Shown here piece by piece: positions 16,172 to 26,160 of a stretch of DNA of 57,585 nucleotides. Origin of the DNA: CAVYHX01 sp963768415 (GTDB taxonomy: Bacteria; Pseudomonadota; Gammaproteobacteria; UBA9214); assembly GCA_963768415.1 (NCBI GenBank), contig CAVYHX010000015.1, positions 1-57,585 of the forward strand. Direction: 5' to 3'. The notes below the pieces were generated by a model. That model was not told the origin of the DNA, did not search any database, and saw only the letters and a program-made list of their open reading frames with translations. Both the position numbers and the translations under genes were made by a program. Numbering within the stretch: position 1 is the stretch's first letter; every line of letters starts with the position of its first letter.

Positions 16172-18477
16172 ACCTCGGGTGGTGCGGCGGCCAGCACTTC
16201 GCGGCTGCCATTGGTTTGCAGGGGGCCGACGATGCCGGTTTCTTCCATGTGTTCGATCATGCGGGCCGCCCGGTTGTAACCGATCTTGAGACGCCGCTGG
16301 ACCCCGGAGATAGACGCACGCCGCGTCTGGGTCACTATCGATACGGCCTGGTCATACAGGGGATCGGATTCTGTATCGCTGCCGGCACCCCCGGCTGCCG
16401 CGGACAGTCCCGGGACCGGCTCCATCGATGTCTCCAGTATTGCACTGATGTACTCGGGGTCGGATTTACCCTTCAGGTGACCTGCCACCTTGTGAACCTC
16501 CTGGTCCGATACAAAGGCGCCGTGTACGCGAATCGGGACAGCGGTACCCGGTGCCATATAGAGCATGTCGCCATGACCCAGCAATGATTCTGCGCCCATC
16601 TGGTCCAGGATGGTGCGCGAATCTATTTTCGACGATACCTGAAAGGCGATACGCGTGGGAATATTGGCCTTGATCAGTCCGGTGATGACATCCACAGAGG
16701 GCCGCTGGGTCGCCAGCACCAGGTGCACGCCGGCGGCGCGTGCCTTCTGCGCCAGGCGCGCAATCAGCTCCTCCACCTTCTTGCCGACGACCATCATCAT
16801 ATCGGCCAGCTCATCGATCAGGATGACGATGTACGGCAGTTGCTGCAGCACCGGATGTTCCGTACCTTCCAGTGCTTCTTCCGGATTGAACAACGGGTCG
16901 GGGATCGGATTGCCCGCATCCGCCGCATCCTTGACCTTGCGATTGTAGCTACTGATATTTCGCACACCCAGGGCAGCCATCAGCCGGTAGCGCCGCTCCA
17001 TCTCCGCCACACACCAGCGCAGGGCGTTGGCGGCTTCATTCATATCCGTAACCACGGGTGTCAGTAAATGCGGGATCCCTTCATAAACGGACAGTTCCAG
17101 CATCTTCGGATCGATCATGATCAGACGCACATCTTTGGGCAGCGTCTTGTAGAGCAGGCTGAGGACCATGGCATTGACAGCAACAGACTTTCCGGATCCG
17201 GTGGTGCCCGCAACCAGCAGATGCGGCATCCGCGCCAGATCCACCACCACCGGCAAACCGCTGATGTCCTTGCCCAGCGCAAGTGTCAACGGCGACGTGG
17301 AGGCATCGTATTCGTGTGAATTGAGTATTTCGCTCAGGCTGATAATATCGCGGTGTTCATTCGGGATTTCCAGACCGATGACCGACTTGCCCGGAATGAC
17401 TTCAACCACGCGCACACTGATGGCCGACAATGCGCGTGCGATATCCTTGGCAAGGTTGGTAACCTGGCTCACCTTGACGCCCGCCCCCAGATCCAGCTCG
17501 AACCGGGTGATCACGGGACCTGGATTGACTGCCACAACTTCCACTTCGATGTTGAAGTCCATCAGTTTCATTTCAACCAGGCGGGACATGGCCTCCAGTG
17601 CCGCCGCTGAGTAGCCCTCCTCTGACGGGCGCGGTTTATCCAGCAATGACAGTGGGGGCAGTTCGGTATTCGGCGGCGGCTCGAACAATGGCACCTGCCG
17701 CTCGCGCTCTCCACGTTCACTGGGCTGGATTTTCTTGATAACGGGTTCGATGCGAACCGGTTTACGCAGCGCCTCGCGTTGCTGACTGACCCTGACCATT
17801 TCCTCGCGCTGCAGGCGCGCACGCCGTGCCGTCAGATACTCAGGCACGCGGGTGGCAAACGCGTACAGCCGGTCAAAGAGCTGCAGGGTATATTTGCCGA
17901 CGAAATCCATAATGACCAGCCAGGAAATGCCGGTAAACAGGGTGACACCGGCGAGAAACACAGCCAGCAGAAACAGGTATCCGCCAATCACACTGACCAG
18001 GCTGATGAGTCCGGTACTGACCAGGTTACCCACCACACCGCCGGCGCCAGCCGGCAAACCGGCATTCGACTGTCCGGCTTCCAGTGTCGCCAGTCCGCAG
18101 CCCGCGGCAACGGTCATCAAAAACCCGGTCCAGCGCACTGCCAGGACATGCAGGTCAATGCCACCCGCGGGTGAGCGGCCGCGGTACACCAGCCACCCGC
18201 TGTAGGCGATCATCACCGGAAACAGGTAGGCCATATAACCCAGCAGATAGAGCAGGACGTCAGCCAGCCAGGCGCCGACCAGGCCACCGGCATTCTGGAT
18301 ACGGCTGACGGCACCGCTGCTGGACCAGCCGGGATCCAGATGATAGTAGGTAACCAGGGAGACCAGCAGGTAAATCGCCACTGCCCCCAGAATGAGCAAG
18401 GCACCCTCACGCAAGCCCCGGGTGACCTGGTGGGTAAACCTTCCCGCTGCGTCCTTTTTACGCCGAGCCTGTGCCAA
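16168..18477 (-). CDS. ftsK: DNA translocase FtsK
   Basis: A septal DNA pump that resolves chromosome dimers and links segregation to division. Four membrane helices lie within residues about 24-185. A short Pro/Arg/Glu-rich linker (220-290) follows, then the RecA-like motor: Walker A GTTGSGKS at residues 424-431 and Walker B VILIDELADMMMV near 550. The C-terminal gamma winged-helix (RASISGVQRRLKIGYNRAAR) reads polar DNA motifs and activates XerD. At 769 residues it has the short linker of the Pseudomonas type, not the very long E. coli linker. It starts the ftsK-lolA-rarA run. Confidence 0.96.
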   Translation of the reverse strand: MAQARRKKDAAGRFTHQVTRGLREGALLILGAVAIYLLVSLVTYYHLDPGWSSSGAVSRIQNAGGLVGAWLADVLLYLLGYMAYLFPVMIAYSGWLVYRGRSPAGGIDLHVLAVRWTGFLMTVAAGCGLATLEAGQSNAGLPAGAGGVVGNLVSTGLISLVSVIGGYLFLLAVFLAGVTLFTGISWLVIMDFVGKYTLQLFDRLYAFATRVPEYLTARRARLQREEMVRVSQQREALRKPVRIEPVIKKIQPSERGERERQVPLFEPPPNTELPPLSLLDKPRPSEEGYSAAALEAMSRLVEMKLMDFNIEVEVVAVNPGPVITRFELDLGAGVKVSQVTNLAKDIARALSAISVRVVEVIPGKSVIGLEIPNEHRDIISLSEILNSHEYDASTSPLTLALGKDISGLPVVVDLARMPHLLVAGTTGSGKSVAVNAMVLSLLYKTLPKDVRLIMIDPKMLELSVYEGIPHLLTPVVTDMNEAANALRWCVAEMERRYRLMAALGVRNISSYNRKVKDAADAGNPIPDPLFNPEEALEGTEHPVLQQLPYIVILIDELADMMMVVGKKVEELIARLAQKARAAGVHLVLATQRPSVDVITGLIKANIPTRIAFQVSSKIDSRTILDQMGAESLLGHGDMLYMAPGTAVPIRVHGAFVSDQEVHKVAGHLKGKSDPEYISAILETSMEPVPGLSAAAGGAGSDTESDPLYDQAVSIVTQTRRASISGVQRRLKIGYNRAARMIEHMEETGIVGPLQTNGSREVLAAAPPEV

Positions 18478-18536
18478 AATTATCCTCTTTTATCAAGACT
18501 TCAGTTTAATTGTCAGATTCTATTCGATTTTTTAAT

Positions 18537-19604
18537 TCAAGCAAGTGCTTCTTTCAATGCCGGATGGACAACCTTGCCCGCCGCTACATTGATGCCCCGT
18601 TGTAATCTAGTCACGGACTTCCAGTCCGGCCCGCAGAGTTCCAGCACGGCCGGCAACAGGGCTGCCGACAAGGCCTGGGAGGCACTGCGCGGCACGGCAC
18701 CGGGCATATTGGTCACGGCGAAATGGACGACATCGTCCGTGACATAGGTCGGATCGGCGTACGTGGTCGGACGGGTGGTGGCGATACAGCCTCCCTGGTC
18801 AACGGCGATATCCACCACGACACTCCCGGGCTGCATCTGCTGGATCATCGCCCGTGTGACGACATGCGGTGACCGGGCGCCGGTGACGAGTATGGCACCG
18901 ATCAGCAAGTCTGCAGCAGCAACTTCGCGCGCAACGGCATCCGGGTAGGGATACAGTGCCGTTACGTTGTTACCCAGTGCACGCATGGCAGCGAGACGCT
19001 CACGCTGCAGGTCGAAAACCACCACCTCTGCACCGATCGCGGCAGCCAGTAGCGCAGCATTGCCGCCGGCAGTACCCGCACCGATAATCACAACACGCCC
19101 GCGTTCGGCCGCGGGCAGACCGCCGAGCAACAGACCCTTGCCACCCTGTGGTTGATGCAGCAGGTGGGTACCTATCTGGGTAGCCAGCCGGCCGGCAATG
19201 TCACTCATCGGTGCGAGCAGGGGCAGCTGGCCGGAATCCGTTTCCACCGTCTCGAATCCCACCGCTGTCAGGCCGATGTCCTGCAGGCTGCGTGTCAATG
19301 TCGGCAGCGCCGCCAGATGCAGGAAACAGAACAGCAGATGATCGCTGCGTAACAGCGCCAGGTCCGCTGCAACCGGCTCCTTTACCTTGACGAGCAGCTC
19401 AGCCTCGCGGTAAGTCTCCGCGGCGTCCTGCGCCAGGCGGGCACCGACAGTGGTATATTGCGCATCGGAATAGCCCGACAGGCGGCCGGCATGGTGTTCT
19501 ACGATGACCTCATGACCTGCCTGAATCAGCTCGCGACAGGCCTCCGGGATCAGCGCCACGCGCCCTTCCAGCGGCTTTATCTCGCGGGGAATGCCTATAT
19601 GCAT
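18537..19604 (-). CDS. ald: Alanine dehydrogenase
   Basis: It interconverts L-alanine and pyruvate plus ammonia with NAD. The 355-residue protein shows the N-terminal MHIGIPREIKPLEGRVALIP, Lys in LVKVKEP, the catalytic His in FLHLA near residue 96, the Rossmann motif GAGTAGGNAA at 175-184 and VVDIAVDQGG near 270. It lies 59 bp upstream of ftsK on the same strand and divergent from trxB, where E. coli carries lrp. It could serve alanine catabolism or ammonium assimilation. Lrp-type control is only a guess. Confidence 0.94.
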   Translation of the reverse strand: MHIGIPREIKPLEGRVALIPEACRELIQAGHEVIVEHHAGRLSGYSDAQYTTVGARLAQDAAETYREAELLVKVKEPVAADLALLRSDHLLFCFLHLAALPTLTRSLQDIGLTAVGFETVETDSGQLPLLAPMSDIAGRLATQIGTHLLHQPQGGKGLLLGGLPAAERGRVVIIGAGTAGGNAALLAAAIGAEVVVFDLQRERLAAMRALGNNVTALYPYPDAVAREVAAADLLIGAILVTGARSPHVVTRAMIQQMQPGSVVVDIAVDQGGCIATTRPTTYADPTYVTDDVVHFAVTNMPGAVPRSASQALSAALLPAVLELCGPDWKSVTRLQRGINVAAGKVVHPALKEALA

Positions 19605-19748
19605 GGTTTACCCTATCCTTGAAGTTCCGTACTATTCGCGCTGACACAGCAACAGCCCGGTACCGGCAAGCACCGGAACCATCCATCAACCCTGGCTGTC
19701 CATGAAGATTATCTGATGTAATCAGCACCCAAACCGGAGCCATTATAC

Positions 19749-20711
19749 ATGAGCAATACCAAGCACTGCCGCCTCCTGATTCTCGGTTCGGGACCAGCCG
19801 GATATACCGCAGCCGTCTATGCGGCACGCGCCAATCTGAAACCGGTACTGATTACCGGACTGGAACAGGGCGGGCAACTGACGACCACCACCGAAGTGGA
19901 GAACTGGCCTGGCGGCGCAGCCGACCTGCAGGGTCCTGCATTGATGGAGGACATGCGCGTGCACGCTGAACGATTCAACACTGAAATCATATTCGACCAT
20001 ATCCACACCGCCGATCTCAAGCACCGGCCATTCAGGCTGGAAGGTGATTCCGGCACCTATACCTGCGATGCGTTAATCATCGCGACCGGCGCATCCGCGA
20101 TGTATCTGGGCCTGCCGTCCGAGGAGGCCTTCAAGGGCAAGGGTGTATCTGCCTGTGCCACCTGTGACGGCTTTTTCTACAAGCAGCAACCGGTTGCCGT
20201 CATCGGCGGCGGAAACACCGCCGTCGAGGAAGCCCTGTATCTTGCCAATATCGCCGCGCACGTCACAGTCGTGCACCGCCGTGATGCCCTGCGTGCGGAA
20301 AAAATACTGCAGGATCGCCTGTTTAAAAAAGAGGCCGAGGGCGTAGTGACTATCGAATGGGACAGCGTCCTGGACGAAGTGCTCGGTGATAACAGCGGCG
20401 TAACGGGCATGCGTATCAAAAATGTCAAGGACCAGAGCACCAGGGATATTGACCTGCAAGGTGTCTTCATCGCCATTGGCCACAAGCCCAATACCCAGAT
20501 TTTCGAGGGTCAGCTCGACATGCAAAACGGCTATATCAAGACCCGCAGCGGCACCGATGGCAATGCCACTGCAACCAGCATGGAAGGCGTCTATGCCGCC
20601 GGTGATGTCAGCGATCATATCTACAGACAGGCAGTTACCTCCGCCGGTACCGGTTGCATGGCGGCACTGGATGCAGAAGTCTATCTGGACAGTCTTGCCG
20701 CTAATGACTGA
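19749..20711 (+). CDS. trxB: Thioredoxin reductase
   Basis: A flavoenzyme that passes electrons from NADPH to thioredoxin. The FAD motif GSGPAGYTAA is at residues 13-22, the redox pair ACATCD has its cysteines at 136 and 139, the NADPH motif is GGGNTAVEEAL, and the C-terminal FAD motif is GVYAAGDVSD. The length of 320 residues fits the low-molecular-weight bacterial type. It is divergent from ald (144-bp spacer) and is followed after 36 bp by the COG3146 gene. Confidence 0.96.
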   Translation: MSNTKHCRLLILGSGPAGYTAAVYAARANLKPVLITGLEQGGQLTTTTEVENWPGGAADLQGPALMEDMRVHAERFNTEIIFDHIHTADLKHRPFRLEGDSGTYTCDALIIATGASAMYLGLPSEEAFKGKGVSACATCDGFFYKQQPVAVIGGGNTAVEEALYLANIAAHVTVVHRRDALRAEKILQDRLFKKEAEGVVTIEWDSVLDEVLGDNSGVTGMRIKNVKDQSTRDIDLQGVFIAIGHKPNTQIFEGQLDMQNGYIKTRSGTDGNATATSMEGVYAAGDVSDHIYRQAVTSAGTGCMAALDAEVYLDSLAAND

Positions 20712-20747
20712 TCGTGGGCTGCCGCATGCACACGCTGCCCTGTGTCC

Positions 20748-21907
20748 ATGCATGTCTCGGTAATACACCAGGTCAGGGACATTCCAGCTGACCAGTGGAA
20801 TCAGGTTTCCGGCACCGATCACCCTTTTACGCGCCACGAATTCCTGGCTGCGCTGGAACAGCACAATTGTGTCGGCGAGGCCTACGGCTGGCTGCCCCAC
20901 CATCTGGTGGCATTCGCTGATGACGCCACACCGGTCGGTATCATGCCCCTGTATCTCAAGGACAATTCCTATGGCGAGTTTGTCTTCGACTGGGCATGGG
21001 CGGACGCCTGGCAGCGCGCCGGCAGGCCATACTACCCCAAACTGGTGTGCCTCCATACCCTATACCCCGGTCACCGGCTCGCGCCTGCTGGTGCGCCCGG
21101 ATGCCGACCGGGAGACGGTAACTGCCGCGCTTGTCGACCAGGCACTGGAACTGGTGCAGCACACTTCGCTGCATCCAGCCTGCATTGCCTGTTCACGGAC
21201 GAACGCGATACGCGCACCCTGCTTGAATACGGCCTGTTACGCCGCACGGGCTGTCACTTTCACTGGCACAACAATCATTACGCATCATTCGAAGCGATTT
21301 CCTGGCCGACCTGACATCCCGCAAGCGCAAGAAAATTCGCCGGGAACGACGCTATGTACAGGAAGCCGGCATTCGCATGGAAGTCGTACACGGACACCAG
21401 GCATCGGAAGCCCAGTGGGCGGTGATGCACGAATTTTATCGCAGCACATTCGAAAAAAAATCCGGTATCCCCACGCTCTCGCTGGAATTCTTCCTCGAAA
21501 TCAGCCAGACGATGGGTGAACAGGTCGTGCTGGTATTCGCCCTCAGGGATCAACACCCCGTGGCCGGTGCGATCATGCTGCGCAGCAGTAGCGCCCTCTA
21601 TGGACGTCACTGGGGCTGCCATGAGGACTATCACAGCCTGCATTTCGAAACCTGTTACTACCAGGGTATAGAGTACTGTATTGACAATGGCATCTCGCTG
21701 TTCGAGCCCGGGGCACAGGGCGAACACAAGATAAGCCGTGGATTTCTGCCGACCCTGACCTGGTCTGCACACTGGATTCTTGACGAGCAGTTTCGCGCGG
21801 CGATAACAAAATACCTGGAACACGAGCACGAAATGATTATCAACTATCATCAGGATCTGCAACGTTACTCTCCATTCCGGAACAACGATGAAAATGCCCG
21901 GATCTAG
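20748..21907 (+). CDS. COG3146-family GNAT-like protein, three frameshifts
   Basis: Pieces in three frames join into one protein of about 386 residues: VIHQVRDIPADQWNQVSGTD; then SIPYTPVTGSRLLV after a shift near 21047; LFTDERDTRTLLEYGLLRR after a shift near 21168; and SRKRKKIRRERRYVQEAGI after a shift near 21288. The last part carries FYRSTFEKKSGIPTLSLEFF and FEPGAQGEHKISRGFLPTLT, typical of the COG3146 (DUF482) acyltransferase-like family, related to FemAB/GNAT folds. The substrate is unknown. In Pseudomonas an arginyl-transferase gene sits beside aat; here this family takes a neighbouring place. The shifts look like sequence errors. Confidence 0.85.
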
Positions 21908-21934
21908 CGAACACAGGAACAGGATGAATTAACC

Positions 21935-22666
21935 GTGACACGCTATCGCGGTACCGCGCCCTACTGGATCGATGCTCACGACCCGGATATGGAATTCCCG
22001 GACGTCGAGCTGGCGCTGCATGAGCCGGATGGACTGCTTGCCATTGGCGGGGATCTTTCCGTCGAGCGCCTGCTGCTGGCCTACCGCATGGGTATCTTTC
22101 CCTGGTATGGCCCCGAGCAACCGATTTTATGGTGGTCACCCGATCCACGCCTGACGCTGCATCCCGACAGACTGCACATTTCCCGCAGCCTCGCCAGGAC
22201 GCTGAGAAAGGGGAAATTCACCATCACCGTCGATACCGACTTCCATGGAGTGATCGCCGCCTGTGCCGAGCCGCGCGCCGGGCAGACCGGCACCTGGATC
22301 ACCCCCGAGATGATCGCTGCCTACTCCAGACTGTATGCCGCAGGACATGCACATTCTGTCGAATGCTGGTACAGGGGCGCGCTGGCGGGTGGCCTCTATG
22401 GCGTCAGCATCGGGCGGGTATTCTATGGCGAATCCATGTTTACCCGGATAGCGGACGCATCCAAGGCCGCCCTGGCTACCCTGGTACGGCAGCTGGCGCG
22501 CTGGGATTTCGAACTGATTGATTGTCAGGTGCATACCGAACACCTGGAAGGCCTTGGGGCAAGCCTCATGAAACGTGCAGAGTTTACCCGCATTCTGGAC
22601 TCTGCCTGCAGGTTGCCTCCACCCACCCTGCCCTGGGCCTTTGACGTCGATACCGGCCGGGTCTAG
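21935..22666 (+). CDS. aat: Leucyl/phenylalanyl-tRNA-protein transferase
   Basis: It adds Leu or Phe from tRNA to proteins with N-terminal Lys or Arg, making N-degrons for ClpS-ClpAP. Motifs are PDGLLAIGGDLS, LLAYRMGIFPWY, ILWWSPDPR and LIDCQVHTEHLEGLGA. The product has about 243 residues. The likely start is GTG at 21935, since no nearer in-frame ATG precedes the conserved IDAHDPDMEFPDVELAL. It lies just upstream of infA and close to clpA and clpS, so the whole bacterial N-degron pathway is encoded within 4 kb. Confidence 0.94.
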   Translation: MTRYRGTAPYWIDAHDPDMEFPDVELALHEPDGLLAIGGDLSVERLLLAYRMGIFPWYGPEQPILWWSPDPRLTLHPDRLHISRSLARTLRKGKFTITVDTDFHGVIAACAEPRAGQTGTWITPEMIAAYSRLYAAGHAHSVECWYRGALAGGLYGVSIGRVFYGESMFTRIADASKAALATLVRQLARWDFELIDCQVHTEHLEGLGASLMKRAEFTRILDSACRLPPPTLPWAFDVDTGRV

Positions 22667-22765
22667 GTCCGCGACAGTCCGGTTTTCGAGAGGATAAACG
22701 GGATTTGCTTAACAGGTATTTCAGGTATAATGCGCGATTGTTTAACTTCAGGTAGTAGAGATTTG

Positions 22766-22984
22766 ATGGCTAAAGAAGAACACATTGAAATGGAAGGGAC
22801 GGTCATCGACACCCTTCCCAACACCATGTTCCGGGTAGAACTGGAAAACGGTCACGTGGTCATTGCACACATCTCGGGAAAGATGCGCAAGCATTACATC
22901 CGGATTTTGCGCGGTGACAAGGTGACTGTTGAATTGACACCCTATGACCTGAGCAAGGGTCGCATCACCTATCGCGCACGCTGA
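22766..22984 (+). CDS. infA: Translation initiation factor IF-1
   Basis: The 72-residue S1/OB-fold protein binds the 30S A site. The sequence MAKEEHIEMEGTVIDTLPN, then FRVELENGHVVIAHISGKMR and GDKVTVELTPYDLSKGRI is diagnostic. I placed the start at the ATG of MAKEEH and not at an in-frame ATG 12 codons upstream, because all IF-1 proteins begin here. It converges on clpA with a 28-bp gap. Confidence 0.97.
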   Translation: MAKEEHIEMEGTVIDTLPNTMFRVELENGHVVIAHISGKMRKHYIRILRGDKVTVELTPYDLSKGRITYRAR

Positions 22985-23012
22985 CGGCAGGTATGTGCAG
23001 CCGCTACCCGTC

Positions 23013-25268
23013 CTAGTGGACGGCTTCCTTCTCCTGAAAGTCAAACGCCAGTTCATCGCCTTCCAGACGGATGATCAGGTGACCCCCATTCACCAGCCGG
23101 CCAAACAGCAGTTCCTCGGCCAGCGGTTTCTTGATGTACTGCTGGATAATCCGTGCCATGGGACGCGCGCCCATTTTCGCATCGTAGCCATGTCCCGCCA
23201 GCCAGAGACGTGCTGACTCTTCCACCTCGATCGTCACCTGCTGTTCCTGCAGTTGCGCTTCCAGCTCGAAGATAAACTTGTCAACCACCTGCGCGATAAC
23301 CGTCGGGTCGAGCGCATTGAACTGCACGATGGCATCCAGGCGGTTCCTGAACTCCGGCGTAAACAGGCGTTTGATTGCCTCCATGGCATCGGAGGAATGA
23401 TCCTGCTGGGTAAATCCGATCGACGGCCGGCTCACCTCCTGCGCTCCGGCATTGGTTGTCATGACCAGAACGACATTCCGGAAGTCAGCCTTGCGCCCGT
23501 TGTTGTCGGTCAGGGTGCCGTGATCCATTACCTGCAGCAGCAGATTGAACACATCCGGATGTGCCTTCTCGATTTCATCGAGCAGTAACACCACGTGCGG
23601 GTTCTTGCTGATGGCCTCGGTGAGCAACCCGCCCTGGTCATAGCCCACATATCCAGGTGGCGCACCGATCAGGCGCGACACGGTATGACGTTCCATGTAC
23701 TCCGACATATCGAAGCGCACCAGCTCCTGGCCCATGATCCGTGCCAGCTGACGGGTCACTTCTGTCTTGCCGACCCCGGTGGGTCCGGCGAACAGAAACG
23801 AGCCAATGGGCTTGTCTTCCGTGCCCAGGCCCGAGCGTGTCATTTTGATGGCTGCCGCCAGGGTTTCTATTGCTGAATCCTGCCCGTAAACCACCATCTT
23901 CAGATCGCGCTCGAGATTACGCAGCGTTTCCTTGTCAGATGCCGAGACCGTTTTCTCGGGAATACGGGCCATTTGCGCAATCACTCTTTCCACGTCACTC
24001 ACACCGATAGTCTTCTTGCGTTTCGACGCGGCGAGCAGACGCTGGCTGGCCCCCGCCTCATCGATGACATCAACTGCCTTGTCCGGCAGGTGACGGTCAG
24101 TAATGTAGCGATCCGACAGTTCCGCTGCCGCGCGCAAGGCCCGCGCCGAGTACTTGACCTTGTGATGCTCCTCGAAGCTCGGTTTCAGGCCCTTGAGAAT
24201 GTTGTAGGTTTCCTCGACACTGGGCTCGTTGATGTCGATCTTCTGGAAACGCCGCGAAAGCGCGTGATCTTTCTCGAAAATGCCTCGATATTCCTGGAAG
24301 GTCGTGGAACCGATACATTTCAGCTCACCGGACGCAAGCATGGGCTTTAACAGATTGGAGGCATCCATAACCCCCCCGGATGCGGCACCGGCACCGATAA
24401 TGGTGTGGATCTCGTCAATGAACAGGATCGCTCCTGCTTCTTTCTTAAGCTGGGCAAGTACCGCCTTGAAGCGCTTTTCGAAATCGCCCCGGTACTTGGT
24501 ACCGGCCACCAGTGAACCCATGTCCAGCGAGTAAATGGTACTCCCGAGCAGCACCTCGGGGACTTCACCCTCGACGATCATCTTCGCCAGGCCCTCGGCA
24601 AGTGCGGTTTTACCGACCCCGGCCTCACCCACGAACAACGGATTGTTCTTGCGCCGCCGGCAGAGTATCTGGACGGTACGCTGGATTTCAGCCTGTCTGC
24701 CGATAAGCGGATCTATCCTGCCCTGCGCCGCCTGTTCATTCAGGTTAACTGCAAAGTTTTCCAGCGGGTTCTTGGACGTGGATTCGGGAGCATCACCGGA
24801 TTCAGCATTCTCCAGGTTCTCCTCGGACTGATCGTGCACCTTGGAAATACCATGGGAAATATAATTGACGACATCGAGGCGGGTGACACTGGCCTTGTTC
24901 AGAAAATAGACTGCCTGTGACTCCTGCTCGCTGAATATCGCAACCAGTACGTTTGCACCGCTGACCTCCTTCTTGTCAGAGGACTGCACATGAAACACGG
25001 CGCGTTGCAGCACGCGCTGAAACCCGAGTGTCGGCTGGGTTTCTCGAGTATCGTCCGAGGCAAGTTTCGGCGTTGTCTCATCCAGAAACTTGCCGACGTC
25101 CTGTTTGAGTTTTTCGATATCGACGCCACAGGCACGCAGCACCTCTACCGCCGAGGGATTGCCCAGCAAGGCATAGAGCAAATGCTCCACCGTCATGAAC
25201 TCATGATTTTTTTCACGCGCCTCCTTGAAGGCAAGATTCAGCGTGAATTCCAGTTCCTTGCTTAACAT
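23013..25268 (-). CDS. clpA: ATP-dependent Clp protease ATP-binding subunit ClpA
   Basis: The unfoldase of ClpAP. The N domain (MLSKELEFTLNLAFKEAREK, HEFMTVEHLLYALL) docks ClpS. Two AAA+ modules follow, with Walker A motifs GEAGVGKTA and GPTGVGKTE and Walker B LFIDEIHTIIGAG and LLLDEIEKAHPDV. The loop SIGFTQQDHSS carries the IGF tripeptide that contacts ClpP. The length of 751 residues is normal. It lies 34 bp downstream of clpS on the same strand. No clpP is in the window. Confidence 0.96.
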   Translation of the reverse strand: MLSKELEFTLNLAFKEAREKNHEFMTVEHLLYALLGNPSAVEVLRACGVDIEKLKQDVGKFLDETTPKLASDDTRETQPTLGFQRVLQRAVFHVQSSDKKEVSGANVLVAIFSEQESQAVYFLNKASVTRLDVVNYISHGISKVHDQSEENLENAESGDAPESTSKNPLENFAVNLNEQAAQGRIDPLIGRQAEIQRTVQILCRRRKNNPLFVGEAGVGKTALAEGLAKMIVEGEVPEVLLGSTIYSLDMGSLVAGTKYRGDFEKRFKAVLAQLKKEAGAILFIDEIHTIIGAGAASGGVMDASNLLKPMLASGELKCIGSTTFQEYRGIFEKDHALSRRFQKIDINEPSVEETYNILKGLKPSFEEHHKVKYSARALRAAAELSDRYITDRHLPDKAVDVIDEAGASQRLLAASKRKKTIGVSDVERVIAQMARIPEKTVSASDKETLRNLERDLKMVVYGQDSAIETLAAAIKMTRSGLGTEDKPIGSFLFAGPTGVGKTEVTRQLARIMGQELVRFDMSEYMERHTVSRLIGAPPGYVGYDQGGLLTEAISKNPHVVLLLDEIEKAHPDVFNLLLQVMDHGTLTDNNGRKADFRNVVLVMTTNAGAQEVSRPSIGFTQQDHSSDAMEAIKRLFTPEFRNRLDAIVQFNALDPTVIAQVVDKFIFELEAQLQEQQVTIEVEESARLWLAGHGYDAKMGARPMARIIQQYIKKPLAEELLFGRLVNGGHLIIRLEGDELAFDFQEKEAVH

Positions 25269-25302
25269 GTCAATTCCCCGACAACTTCTCTTTTAAATAA
25301 AT

Positions 25303-25623
25303 CTAGGCTTTTTCCAAACTGCACATCAGCGGGTGCTGGTGACGGCGTGAATATTCATTCACCTGGGCGACCTTGGTTTCTGCAACCTCGTAGGTAAAGA
25401 TCCCGCAGACCCCCTTGCCGTGGGTATGCACCAGCAGCATGACTCGAGTGGCCTTTTCACGGTCCATGCCAAACAACTTTTCAAGCAGGGTAACGACAAA
25501 CTCCATGGGCGTATAATCATCATTCAGCAGCACCACCTTGTAAAGGGCGGGCTCCTTGGTTTGCGGCCGGGCCTCCTCTAGCGCAAGGCCCTCGTCACTC
25601 TGGTGTTCGTATTCGTCACTCAT
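25303..25623 (-). CDS. clpS: ClpS adaptor of the N-degron pathway
   Basis: It recognises N-terminal Leu, Phe, Trp or Tyr and hands substrates to ClpA. The core LYKVVLLNDDYTPMEFVV holds the binding-pocket Asn-Asp, and LVHTHGKGVCGIFTYEVAETKV holds the pocket His. I chose MSDEYEHQ at 25623; a reading frame extends nine codons further but ClpS proteins normally start with a short acidic tail like this. It precedes clpA, the usual pair. Confidence 0.95.
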   Translation of the reverse strand: MSDEYEHQSDEGLALEEARPQTKEPALYKVVLLNDDYTPMEFVVTLLEKLFGMDREKATRVMLLVHTHGKGVCGIFTYEVAETKVAQVNEYSRRHQHPLMCSLEKA

Positions 25624-25785
25624 GCTACAAATCCGGATTAACGCTGCCACGCCCGCTGGGCTTGCCTGTTTTTACCATTGTATCAAATAACATAGCGCAC
25701 CTGCCCCTGTCCTCGAATTTTGCTTCCGCCCCTGAAATGCGGCACATTGGCGGTAAATACCAATCGGCAGAATTCGCTCATACTT

Positions 25786-25813
25786 GACTAAATATAAATA
25801 GGGATTATATGGT
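25786..25813 (+). promoter_or_regulatory. Candidate sigma-70 promoter of the cold-shock gene
   Basis: TTGACT (25786-25791) and TATATG (25808-25813) are separated by 16 bp in an A+T-rich stretch of the clpS-cspD spacer. Initiation near 25820 would leave a leader of about 125 bases before the start codon at 25946. Long structured leaders are typical of cold-shock genes, but I did not identify a cold box. Confidence 0.5.
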
Positions 25814-25945
25814 TAGCCTGCTGGCGGGTGCGCCTGTCAGTCTTGGGGAGGACGATCCGGCAGGTGCTGCACAAATACCACCGGTGAAGCCTGTGTATAA
25901 AAAGCGGATGCATATCCGTGCCGGCAACTATCAGGAAGAAAAGTT

Positions 25946-26155
25946 ATGACACTCGGTACAGTCAAATGGTTCAGTAATTCCAAGGGCTATGGTTTCATCT
26001 CACCGGACGGGGGTGGCGAGGATGTATTTGCACATTTCTCCGCCATCGAGATGGAAGGTTATAAAACGCTAAATGAGGGTCAGAAGGTGCAATTTGAAAT
26101 CACCGATGGACCCAAGGGCCTGCAAGCTTCGGGCATCAAGGAAGCAACGACCTGA
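25946..26155 (+). CDS. cspD: Cold-shock-domain protein, CspD-like
   Basis: The 69-residue single OB-fold nucleic-acid-binding protein has RNP1 SKGYGFISP and RNP2 DVFAHFSAI. A GAAGAAAAG ribosome-binding region precedes the ATG at 25946. Its place between clpS and icd matches CspD in Pseudomonas and E. coli, where it is linked to stationary phase and replication inhibition. The sequence alone does not separate CspD from other small Csp proteins; the name rests on position. Confidence 0.88.
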   Translation: MTLGTVKWFSNSKGYGFISPDGGGEDVFAHFSAIEMEGYKTLNEGQKVQFEITDGPKGLQASGIKEATT

Positions 26156-26160
26156 AAGAA

